This document shows, one piece after another, positions 1 through 4,648 of a stretch of DNA of 5,107 nucleotides. Position 1 is the first letter of the stretch. Every line of letters begins with the position of its first letter. The translations under genes were made by a program, and so were the position numbers. Source of the stretch: Microcaldota archaeon (GTDB lineage Archaea > Micrarchaeota > Micrarchaeia > Micrarchaeales > CABMGC01); the NCBI GenBank assembly GCA_021851985.1, contig JAJZOS010000071.1, forward strand, positions 1-5,107. Direction: 5' to 3'. Below the pieces are notes generated by a model, which had not been told where the DNA came from, searched no databases, and worked only from the letters and a program-made list of their open reading frames with translations.

Positions 1-9
1 ATATTGCTA

Positions 10-240
10 TCAGCGTTTAGATCGCCTTTTTCGCTTGGTTTTTTCCAGCGTGATTAGGTATATCTCAATCAACGAAATGAACTGGATTGCCACGATTGTA
101 TAGAAGAATATTACTTCTGGCACGTTGAAATGAGCCATTATGCTGTAATAGGTTAGCATATTTGCTATGCTTGCAATTACTAGGATCACTGCCCAGAAGC
201 CTATCCGTATGCTCTGAGATTGAGTTAGGTTATTTTTCAT
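10..240 (-). CDS. Two-helix membrane protein with very basic tail (76 residues)
   Basis: I do not recognise this protein. Two hydrophobic segments lie at about residues 14-36 and 41-64, joined by a short loop (AHFNVPE), and it ends with the basic run LEKTKRKRRSKR. Two ATGs are possible. The first, at 246, has GAGGTG only one base upstream, too close to work. The second, at 240, has the same GAGGTG seven bases away, so 240 is chosen. That gives an 11-base overlap with the zinc-knuckle gene, whose TAA lies inside this gene's first codons. A TAG follows the stop TGA directly. The layout matches the 84-residue two-helix proteins upstream in the array, but I see no convincing residue matches. The basic tail is presumably cytoplasmic and could contact nucleic acid or acidic lipid head groups. 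Confidence 0.72.
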   Translation of the reverse strand: MKNNLTQSQSIRIGFWAVILVIASIANMLTYYSIMAHFNVPEVIFFYTIVAIQFISLIEIYLITLEKTKRKRRSKR

Positions 241-460
241 CGTCATGCACCTCAGGGCTCATGCGCTTTTCTCTCTCGTTTATATAGAAGTCAAGTGCAG
301 TGAATACGCAGCCTATGCAGACCTTTCTGGGCACTCTGTCTTTGTCCATGTAGTCTATGTGCATGCCGACTATGCGCTTGCCACAGATGAAGCAGGTTGG
401 AACTCCTGTGGCGTCTATCATCTGCCCGACTATCTTATTCATATATTCGCTTGTTTCCAT
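230..460 (-). CDS. Small zinc-knuckle protein (76 residues)
   Basis: The protein carries two CxxC pairs, C23-FI-C26-GK and C48-IG-C51, 21 residues apart, as in a zinc ribbon or treble clef. Between them lies MHIDYMDKDRVPRK. The spacing and the -HID- segment recall an HNH core, but the second His and the Asn after the last Cys are absent, so I do not call it a nuclease. The C-terminus is acidic (SPEVHDDEK) and there is no membrane segment. The start at 460 has AAAGGTAAT upstream, and the upstream TAA lies within that ribosome binding region. It overlaps the next gene. A DNA-, RNA- or protein-binding zinc adaptor is the likely class. Small zinc-finger proteins are frequent in archaeal viruses, which gives weak support for a mobile-element origin. 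Confidence 0.75.
   Translation of the reverse strand: METSEYMNKIVGQMIDATGVPTCFICGKRIVGMHIDYMDKDRVPRKVCIGCVFTALDFYINEREKRMSPEVHDDEK
248..253 (-). promoter_or_regulatory. Ribosome binding site GAGGTG that decides the start at 240
   Basis: GAGGTG is one base before ATG 246 and seven bases before ATG 240. Only the second distance suits ribosome binding, so the shorter protein form is favoured. Confidence 0.65.
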
Positions 461-470
461 TGTATTACCT

Positions 471-1610
471 TTATATTTTGATCCTTTTATAACTTTCGAT
501 TATCTTTAAATACCTTTCCTTGAACCTCTCATGAGTAAAATTCTGGCTGTGCTGCCAAGCATTAAAACTAAACCTCTTGTAGTCTTTCATTATCTTGCTT
601 ATAAGCTCTGGGACTTCGTTGATGTCGCTGAAAGTAAAGCCAGTTTCTCCCTCTTTCACAAATTCCGACATTGCTGTGCCATTCCTCACTATTACTGGAA
701 GCGAGTGTGCATAGGATTCTATTATAGGATAGCCTTGCCCTTCGTGGTAGCTGTTGCTTAGATAGATATTCGCTTGCTTAAACAGGTATTCCATCGTTTC
801 GTTATCCTGCTTGCCTAATACTCTTGCATCCTTAGGGGCTAAGAGCTTGGCTTTTTGGTATTCCTCTTTGTATTCCATTGTAGTTGAATTATCGCCGAAC
901 ATAGTAAACTTGTATTTATGCTCTGAAGCCAGCTCAGCTACTTCTGGGTGGGCTTTGTTCCTGCCGTAGCGGGAGTAAACCAACAAATGCGGCTCTTTTG
1001 AATCATGCTCTATGTAGGGCAAATTGAAAGAGTGCGGTGCAGGGATTATTTCGTATTTTTCAGGATCTATTCCATAATGCCTTAGGGATTTAAGGTTAAA
1101 GTTGCTGTGCGTGAGCCATAAAATATCAAGGTCATTATATAACTTAAGATGTTCAAGCTCTTCAGCCATAACACTTGAATATGACGCATCGTTAATTAAG
1201 TATGGATATGTAAAGTTATGCCAAAAGATTATGTCATGCCTCTGGACTTTCCACCAGCTTGAAAAGTGCTGAGGATTGTGCCATACCCTGACTTCTGCGT
1301 TATTTACCTTCTTTCCTAAGTCCTTATCAAAATAGGAGAGGTTTTTAAGATAGAGATTTATGTATTCTCTTTTGTTTTTGAGCTTGAAAAAGTATTTTAT
1401 CAGCATTGAAAGAGGGATTTTTGAGGATGTGCGGATATAGAAAGGCTTAAGTGTTGAGTCTTTTCTAAGTTCGTTTGGTACATTAGTGACAAAATCCATT
1501 ACCAACAGCGATTTCTCATCAATACTTAAATCTATTTTGTGCATAGTTTTTGCCAGCTTCGACATTGCGTCATTAGGAAAATAGAAGTCTACAAGTTGCA
1601 TTATAGCCAT
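471..1610 (-). CDS. Glycosyltransferase, GT4-like (GT-B fold)
   Basis: This 379-residue protein is a retaining GT-B glycosyltransferase of the glycosyl transferases group 1 (GT4) type. The C-terminal nucleotide-sugar domain begins near LLVYSRYGRNKAHPEVAEL (about residues 209-227), where R214 and K219 match the basic residues that contact the donor phosphates. The E-x7-E motif is EGQGYPIIE (E290 and E298), followed by LPVIVRNGTAMSEF and EGETGFTF, all typical of the family. The N-terminal half is divergent and includes WHNFTYPY near residue 130. ATG 1610 is chosen rather than the TTG 21 bases upstream because AAAAGGT sits six bases before it and it follows the methyltransferase stop by two bases. 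No membrane segment is visible, so it is probably cytoplasmic or peripheral. It probably transfers a sugar from a nucleotide-sugar onto a lipid-linked or protein glycan. Donor and acceptor are unknown. Confidence 0.9.
   Translation of the reverse strand: MAIMQLVDFYFPNDAMSKLAKTMHKIDLSIDEKSLLVMDFVTNVPNELRKDSTLKPFYIRTSSKIPLSMLIKYFFKLKNKREYINLYLKNLSYFDKDLGKKVNNAEVRVWHNPQHFSSWWKVQRHDIIFWHNFTYPYLINDASYSSVMAEELEHLKLYNDLDILWLTHSNFNLKSLRHYGIDPEKYEIIPAPHSFNLPYIEHDSKEPHLLVYSRYGRNKAHPEVAELASEHKYKFTMFGDNSTTMEYKEEYQKAKLLAPKDARVLGKQDNETMEYLFKQANIYLSNSYHEGQGYPIIESYAHSLPVIVRNGTAMSEFVKEGETGFTFSDINEVPELISKIMKDYKRFSFNAWQHSQNFTHERFKERYLKIIESYKRIKI
485..518 (-). promoter_or_regulatory. Possible internal BRE/TATA promoter for the last two genes
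   Basis: Inside the 3' end of the glycosyltransferase gene the minus strand reads GAAAGGTATTTAAAG (504-518), then CGAAAGTTATAAAA (485-498). Each has a purine-rich BRE-like part followed by a TATA-box-like core. With the usual archaeal spacing of about 25 bases, the first would start transcription near 483, leaving a short leader that holds the ribosome binding site for the gene starting at 460. The second would start almost at that ATG. The region is simply AT-rich and coding (C-terminal Lys/Ile codons), so chance is a real alternative. Confidence 0.3.
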
Positions 1611-1612
1611 GT

Positions 1613-2179
1613 TTATACCTTTTTTATCCAAATATATTCTCCAGTAATGCCATCTTCATGCTTTATAGCCCCGAAATACTTTCCGCCATGTGACTCTAAT
1701 AGCTTCTTTTTCTGCTCGAACTGGTAGCCATCGAGCTGGGGCTTATGCAGGCCTATTACAAACTCCATAGCCTTGCTAAGCAAATCTTCCGTTAAAAGCT
1801 GGAGCTCGCAGCCTTCGCAGTCCATTTTTAAGACATCTATATCATGAGGGGCGTCCGTTAGGCTAGTTAGCATCATTGAAGCGAATTGTAAGCTTGGGTA
1901 TTTCTGCTTGATGCTTTCGTATATGGTTTTGTATTCCTGCTTCTTCTCCAGCAAATAAACACGATCAGCTCCGTTCATCAAAAAGAAAATTGCGCTTGAG
2001 CCGATGTCTGCGCCGATGTCTAGGACACTCTTGCCTTCCCAGCTTATAGAGCCGTAGCTCCAGATGTAGTCGTAGAAATCCACCCATGAGCATAAGGGCT
2101 TGAGCTCTCTTTCGAGCTTGGCGTATTTGAGGTGCTGGAGCCTTTGCTTGAGTGTGAGTCTGGGTGTGTAGTGGTTCAT
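1613..2179 (-). CDS. FkbM-type SAM-dependent methyltransferase
   Basis: This 188-residue protein shows a Rossmann methyltransferase fold. Motif I is VLDIGADIGSSA (residues 52-63), which binds S-adenosylmethionine. VYLLEK (residues 74-79) gives the acidic residue at the end of strand two. DVLKMDCEGCELQLL (about residues 115-129) is the D-x-EG-E signature of the FkbM family. Members methylate hydroxyl groups, often of sugars or lipids, and are common in glycan clusters. The core is complete, although the protein is at the short end for the family. The start at 2179 overlaps the previous TGA (ATGA) with AAGG seven bases upstream. The gene is followed two bases later by a glycosyltransferase, so a shared glycan pathway is likely. 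The substrate cannot be read from sequence. Methylation of a terminal sugar on a surface glycan is the simplest inference. Confidence 0.88.
   Translation of the reverse strand: MNHYTPRLTLKQRLQHLKYAKLERELKPLCSWVDFYDYIWSYGSISWEGKSVLDIGADIGSSAIFFLMNGADRVYLLEKKQEYKTIYESIKQKYPSLQFASMMLTSLTDAPHDIDVLKMDCEGCELQLLTEDLLSKAMEFVIGLHKPQLDGYQFEQKKKLLESHGGKYFGAIKHEDGITGEYIWIKKV
1617..1622 (-). promoter_or_regulatory. Ribosome binding site AAAGGT for the glycosyltransferase
   Basis: AAAGGT lies six bases before ATG 1610 and overlaps the last codons of the methyltransferase gene. It lies inside the coding sequence if the TTG at 1631 is taken as the start, which argues for the ATG. Confidence 0.65.
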
Positions 2180-2649
2180 TTTACCGCCTTATTCAGCATA
2201 TCTTCCAGCTTCGCTTTGTATTCCTGTGCGCTCTTGATGTTCTGCTCCAGGATTGGTATTTTGTCTTGAAGGTTAAGAGCTTCGCACATCGCTTTCTGGA
2301 CTTCGTAGTTCTGGATCTCCCTGTTAAGAGCTGCTATTCCGTTCTGGTAGCCTAAAATCTCCTTTGAGCCGATAGGAATGTTTATGTACGGGTTTGTTTC
2401 CGTATTGATTTTGTGCTCCACTCCATAGACTCCTTTCCTTGACATGAACAAGCCCATAAGAAAAGCTAAAAGCATCAGGCCAAAGAATATTAGCAGGTAG
2501 GTAATGTAGCTCGACGGAAGGATAAACTTGAGCACAAGCTCATAGATAATAGTGATGTAGGCTATTGCACCAAGCCACCAAGCGATATAATTTCCCCAGC
2601 CTAATTTCGTGTAAAAGAAAGCCCTTGAGAAAAGCTCTTTGAGGTTCAT
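2176..2649 (-). CDS. Membrane-anchored coiled-coil protein (157 residues)
   Basis: I do not recognise this protein. Two long hydrophobic segments lie at about residues 18-44 and 46-69, closely spaced as a hairpin. A polar linker with a Pro/Ile/Asn-rich patch (NTETNPYINIPIGSKE) follows. The last 55 residues, about 102-157, have heptad-like hydrophobic spacing with Glu, Gln and Lys between (LNREIQNYEVQKAM, then ILEQNIKSAQEYKAKLEDML), which suggests a coiled coil. Both ends are probably cytoplasmic, so the coil would project inward. The start overlaps the previous TGA (ATGA) with AAAGGG upstream, and the stop overlaps the methyltransferase start. The coiled coil suggests oligomerisation or tethering of a partner at the membrane, for example a scaffold for the small membrane proteins encoded just upstream. 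That role is inference. Confidence 0.75.
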   Translation of the reverse strand: MNLKELFSRAFFYTKLGWGNYIAWWLGAIAYITIIYELVLKFILPSSYITYLLIFFGLMLLAFLMGLFMSRKGVYGVEHKINTETNPYINIPIGSKEILGYQNGIAALNREIQNYEVQKAMCEALNLQDKIPILEQNIKSAQEYKAKLEDMLNKAVK

Positions 2650-2900
2650 TCAAATCCCTTTATTCCAAGCATTTTCAAAGTTTTGGTTTTATTAATTAAC
2701 AAACTGCCGCTGATAAAAATAATTAACCCAGCTATAATGGCAAGGATAAATATAACGCTCACAATTGCTGAGTATATGACATAATTTGGAGTCATGAATC
2801 TACCAGGCTGAAAAGTATAAAACCAAAGCAAAGAAGCACATACTAGTAGCAGTATGCCTGTACCCATCAGAAAGCTACCTTTAATTTTAGTAAGTTTCAT
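2646..2900 (-). CDS. Two-helix membrane protein, 84 residues (paralogue of the 3349-3603 protein)
   Basis: No named family is recognised. The layout is a basic start (MKLTKIKG), a helix at about residues 9-30, a short polar loop (QPGRFMTPNY), a helix at about 41-69 ending SGSLLIN, and a basic tail KTKTLKMLGIKGFE. Length and spacing match the 3349-3603 product, with shared MK, G8, L11, G15 and an IAG...G-x-LLI pattern in helix 2, so a gene duplication is likely. The start is fixed by an ATGA overlap and by GGGAGGAG seven or so bases upstream, the strongest ribosome binding site in this part of the array. High expression relative to its neighbours is therefore plausible. Its stop in turn overlaps the next start. 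Confidence 0.75.
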   Translation of the reverse strand: MKLTKIKGSFLMGTGILLLVCASLLWFYTFQPGRFMTPNYVIYSAIVSVIFILAIIAGLIIFISGSLLINKTKTLKMLGIKGFE

Positions 2901-3352
2901 TCAAATCTCCTCCCTTTCGGGTAGTAGATAATCCTGAAGTGCCTGAGCAGATAGGAAGCCAGCAGGAGGGCTAGGATAAAAGATATTATGAATGCAACAG
3001 CGGCAGCTACATCAGTCAGGATAATTAACAGGTGGTAATGGGCTGGAACAAGCTCATAGATCCCTACAAATGGGAGTGCTATTATGTAAATCAGGCCTAA
3101 GATAATCCATATAAGGTAGAGGTTGTGCTTGAAGAATGCTGAGATTTTATGCGGGTTTTTATGGTTATAATCTGTTATGAGAAACCCTATGCCAAATAGG
3201 AGCATAAATCCAACCGCATCCAAGAGCAATATGCCTAAGCTTCTGCCACCTGAGTTTGTCAGCAATTCTGATACTCCCCATACCACTATAAAAATAAGTA
3301 CATACCACTTATTTCGCTTGAGCCAGCTTTTTAGGTTTTGTTTTGCGTTCAT
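2897..3352 (-). CDS. Four-helix integral membrane protein (151 residues)
   Basis: I do not recognise this protein. After a basic N-terminus (MNAKQNLKSWLKRNKWY) there are hydrophobic segments at about residues 16-32, 38-60, 78-97 and 107-134. A polar, His-rich loop (DYNHKNPHKISAFFKHN) separates helices two and three, and the tail is basic (RHFRIIYYPKGRRFE). The even helix number with both basic ends predicts both termini in the cytoplasm. The start overlaps the previous TGA (ATGA), but the ribosome binding site is weak: GATGAT rather than a GGAGG core. This suggests that translation depends on re-initiation after the upstream gene. It sits between the two 84-residue paralogues, so the three may form a complex. 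Transporter-like or structural roles are both possible, and no transport motif is visible. Confidence 0.75.
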   Translation of the reverse strand: MNAKQNLKSWLKRNKWYVLIFIVVWGVSELLTNSGGRSLGILLLDAVGFMLLFGIGFLITDYNHKNPHKISAFFKHNLYLIWIILGLIYIIALPFVGIYELVPAHYHLLIILTDVAAAVAFIISFILALLLASYLLRHFRIIYYPKGRRFE

Positions 3353-3603
3353 TCTATCATCTTTTTATGCCGCTTTTTATTAGTATGTAAGCTAATATTA
3401 TATATTAAAAGCAGACCTATAAAACATAATGTAAAGCCTGCCACTATTCCCACCATAGCAAAGATTATATTAAAAAACAAAGATGTGAAATTCTGCGAGC
3501 TTATCATTTGATTTAAGTTAACTATGAAAAGAGCTAAAGAAAGGGCTAAGACAATTACCCCTATTATCGTAAGAGCCCAACCTAACAGTTGTTTTGTTTT
3601 CAT
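3349..3603 (-). CDS. Two-helix membrane protein, 84 residues (paralogue of the 2646-2900 protein)
   Basis: No named family is recognised. The protein has a short basic start (MKTKQLLG), a helix at about residues 7-30, a short polar loop with one sequon (NFT at 38-40), a second helix at about 42-69, and a Lys/His-rich tail (HTNKKRHKK). It has exactly the length and layout of the 2646-2900 product and shares matching residues with it: MK at the start, G8, L11, G15, L19 and L25, and in helix 2 an I-x-AG...G-x-LLI pattern offset by two residues. The start overlaps the nuclease gene's TGA as ATGA with GAGGG upstream, and its own stop overlaps the next start. The two-helix topology with a polar hairpin loop resembles the small major capsid proteins of spindle-shaped archaeal viruses, but so do many unrelated small membrane proteins. 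Confidence 0.75.
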   Translation of the reverse strand: MKTKQLLGWALTIIGVIVLALSLALFIVNLNQMISSQNFTSLFFNIIFAMVGIVAGFTLCFIGLLLIYNISLHTNKKRHKKMIE

Positions 3604-3896
3604 TCTATCCCTCTTCTAACTACGCTGACAAAAATGCGTATATTCCGAGCCGTGATGTATTCCCTGATGCGTGTTTCCGAATGCCATGAGATTATGTAGT
3701 TCAGCTTCTTCGTGTGTGTTTCTATCTGGGCTACTTTCATATTGCACTGCTGATGCAAAAGACCTCTTGGCTCTCCTGTGGCGTGGTCGTGGTCTAAAGA
3801 GATTTTCCCTGTTAGAGGCTTATCGCAGATGGGGCAGATGCCGCTCTGAGCGTCGTAGAAGAGCTTGCGGATGTATTTCTCTGTTTGGTAGTTCAT
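3600..3896 (-). CDS. HNH endonuclease, recombination endonuclease VII type
   Basis: This 98-residue protein has the zinc-bound beta-beta-alpha metal (HNH) nuclease signature. Visible in order are CPIC (C21, C24), then LDHDHATGEPRGLL (D35, H36, D37, H38, R44, G45), then HQQCN (H48, C51, N52). The DHDH-TG-RG-C-N pattern is that of the recombination endonuclease VII family, founded by the phage T4 Holliday-junction resolvase. D/H at 35-36 and N52 are the expected metal and catalytic positions. The second zinc knuckle is unusual: the family normally has CxxC there, but this protein has H48-xx-C51. The start at 3896 is preferred over ATG 3971 because AAGGG lies seven bases upstream and the longer form would run through the previous gene. 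The residues after about 60 are mixed helical, ending RRGIE. It probably nicks or cleaves DNA in the cytoplasm. Whether it resolves junctions, acts in packaging or is a selfish nuclease cannot be told. Confidence 0.85.
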   Translation of the reverse strand: MNYQTEKYIRKLFYDAQSGICPICDKPLTGKISLDHDHATGEPRGLLHQQCNMKVAQIETHTKKLNYIISWHSETRIREYITARNIRIFVSVVRRGIE

Positions 3897-3903
3897 TTTA
3901 TTA

Positions 3904-3908
3904 CCCTT
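3904..3908 (-). promoter_or_regulatory. Ribosome binding site AAGGG for the HNH nuclease
   Basis: AAGGG lies seven bases before ATG 3896 and shares bases with the upstream gene's TAA. It fixes the nuclease start at 3896 rather than at ATG 3971. Confidence 0.7.
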
Positions 3909-4164
3909 AGAATATTGAAGCAAATAATGCACCAATTGCAATCCCCAACAGTATACCTCTAATTCCATCAACGCTATATTTACTTAGTTCTAAAGCAGTG
4001 ACAAGACCAACGACAAGGAGGATGGCATCATCGATAAGAGCAAATAGGAGGTTGGTAGTAAAGGCAAAAACGATTAGTGAAAAAGCGATGATAAAAAATA
4101 ATGCGAATATGCCTGCATGTTTTAGTGCTCTGCTCCAAAGCTTTTTGTTTGTTCGTCTACTCAT
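3907..4164 (-). CDS. Small hydrophobic membrane protein (85 residues)
   Basis: I do not recognise this protein. The start is placed at ATG 4164 (MSRRTNKKLW), not at the upstream ATG 4212, because 4164 overlaps the previous TGA as ATGA and is preceded by AAGGAGAT at good spacing. The upstream ATG would bury 50 bases inside the previous gene. The N-terminal 16 residues are strongly basic, which by the positive-inside rule favours a cytoplasmic N-terminus. Hydrophobic stretches follow at about residues 17-37, 39-60 and 68-85. The middle stretch begins LIDDAILL, with two acidic residues at its edge, and the last is Gly-rich (GILLGIAIGALF) and runs to the C-terminus. The gene ends in TAA, ten bases before the nuclease gene. 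Role unknown; small helix-bundle membrane proteins like this include holin-like and virion membrane proteins, but nothing distinguishes these here. Confidence 0.7.
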   Translation of the reverse strand: MSRRTNKKLWSRALKHAGIFALFFIIAFSLIVFAFTTNLLFALIDDAILLVVGLVTALELSKYSVDGIRGILLGIAIGALFASIF

Positions 4165-4511
4165 TTGCTCATCTCCTTTTTCATTATTGAATAAAAGTAA
4201 AACCCAATACATGTAAACATGAAAGAGTTTATTACACTCCCGAATATGAGGAGCTCGAACGTACCAATTGGCATGCTTATAGGGATTTGGGAAACTAACT
4301 GATTTTTGAATAGAGCTATCAGGGCAGGAGCTGAAAGACTAGCAGGAAGTAATGCCATAATCATTGACAGGTTGTATGTAACTGCCGCCCCATATAGCCT
4401 TAATTTCTTATATTTGTTGTTCATTGGCTCACCTTGTTTTTGTTTTTCTTTAAGTGCAGTTATGCCGAAAATGGCAAAAGCAATTAAAGCTATTAGGTCT
4501 CCTTTTGTCAT
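4161..4511 (-). CDS. Small membrane protein, three predicted helices, with a strong alternative internal start
   Basis: I do not recognise this 116-residue protein. Hydrophobic segments lie near residues 4-20, 41-68 and 83-109, with a Lys/Gln-rich link (KEKQKQGEP) between the first two and a basic tail KKEMSK. The start at 4511 is chosen because its ATG overlaps the preceding TGA (ATGA) and has GAGG seven bases upstream. Met30 at 4424 has an even better ribosome binding site, AAGGTGA four to five bases upstream. Starting there would give an 87-residue two-helix protein, the same size and layout as the 84-residue proteins downstream. Using only that start would leave an 83-base hole in a gap-free array, so the long form is preferred, with the short form a likely second product. 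The stop overlaps the next start. Function is unknown; a location in the cell or virion membrane is likely. Confidence 0.7.
   Translation of the reverse strand: MTKGDLIALIAFAIFGITALKEKQKQGEPMNNKYKKLRLYGAAVTYNLSMIMALLPASLSAPALIALFKNQLVSQIPISMPIGTFELLIFGSVINSFMFTCIGFYFYSIMKKEMSK
4171..4176 (-). promoter_or_regulatory. Ribosome binding site GGAGAT deciding the start at 4164
   Basis: AAGGAGAT ends six bases before ATG 4164 and lies in the last codons of the upstream gene. ATG 4212, the upstream alternative, has no comparable sequence and lies deep inside that gene. Confidence 0.7.
4429..4435 (-). promoter_or_regulatory. Strong internal ribosome binding site AAGGTGA inside the 4161-4511 gene
   Basis: AAGGTGA sits four bases before an in-frame ATG at 4424 and is a better match to the 16S rRNA tail than the GAGG serving the upstream start at 4511. 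It would allow a second, shorter, two-helix product from the same frame. Confidence 0.5.
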
Positions 4512-4648
4512 TTGCTCGCCTCTTTATCCCGCCTTAGCTGCCTCTTGAGCCTCTCTAAATCTCTGTTTGTGAGGGGTTCGCCGAGCTTGAGCTTCGCGAA
4601 GGAGTCCCGCACCCTGTGGCCGTTCTGGATTGAGAGTGTTGAGGTCAT
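4508..4648 (-). CDS. Very small, highly charged 46-residue protein
   Basis: This short frame starts at ATG 4648 and ends with TGA at 4508-4510, giving 46 residues. It begins MTSTLSIQNGHRVRDSF and ends LKRQLRRDKEASK. Three things support it as a real gene: its ATG overlaps the previous gene's TGA by ATGA, its own TGA overlaps the next gene's ATG in the same way, and it exactly fills what would otherwise be a 130-base hole in a gap-free array. A GGTGG sequence lies five bases before the ATG. The protein has no membrane segment. A segment around residues 17-43 (LGEPLTNRDLERLKRQL) looks strongly helical and amphipathic, rich in Arg, Lys, Asp and Glu. The gene is richer in G+C (about 55% by hand count) than its AT-rich neighbours. 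It could be a small cytoplasmic scaffold, nucleic-acid-binding or regulatory peptide. No family is recognised. Confidence 0.7.
   Translation of the reverse strand: MTSTLSIQNGHRVRDSFAKLKLGEPLTNRDLERLKRQLRRDKEASK

Noticed and set aside
230..460. Calling the zinc-knuckle protein an HNH nuclease
   Set aside because: The second His and the Asn after the final Cys are missing. Only the zinc-binding cysteines and one His-Ile-Asp remain.
471..1631. Glycosyltransferase start at TTG 1631
   Set aside because: It would overlap the methyltransferase by 19 bases, whereas ATG 1610 has AAAGGT six bases upstream and directly follows the methyltransferase stop.
3391..3410. Very AT-rich stretch resembling a TATA box inside the 3349-3603 gene
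   Set aside because: It encodes LLLIYNIS of the second helix, lacks a purine-rich BRE in front of it, and the following gene is already coupled by overlap.
3600..3971. Longer HNH nuclease starting at ATG 3971
   Set aside because: The extra 25 residues lie inside the upstream gene and add nothing family-like. AAGGG before ATG 3896 marks the better start.
245..4548. Many open frames on the plus strand, for example 245-481, 531-761, 1539-1727, 2164-2355, 3177-3383, 3671-3910, 3998-4216 and 4306-4548
   Set aside because: Each lies opposite a better-supported minus-strand gene with recognisable domains, membrane segments or coupled starts. They look like antisense shadows.
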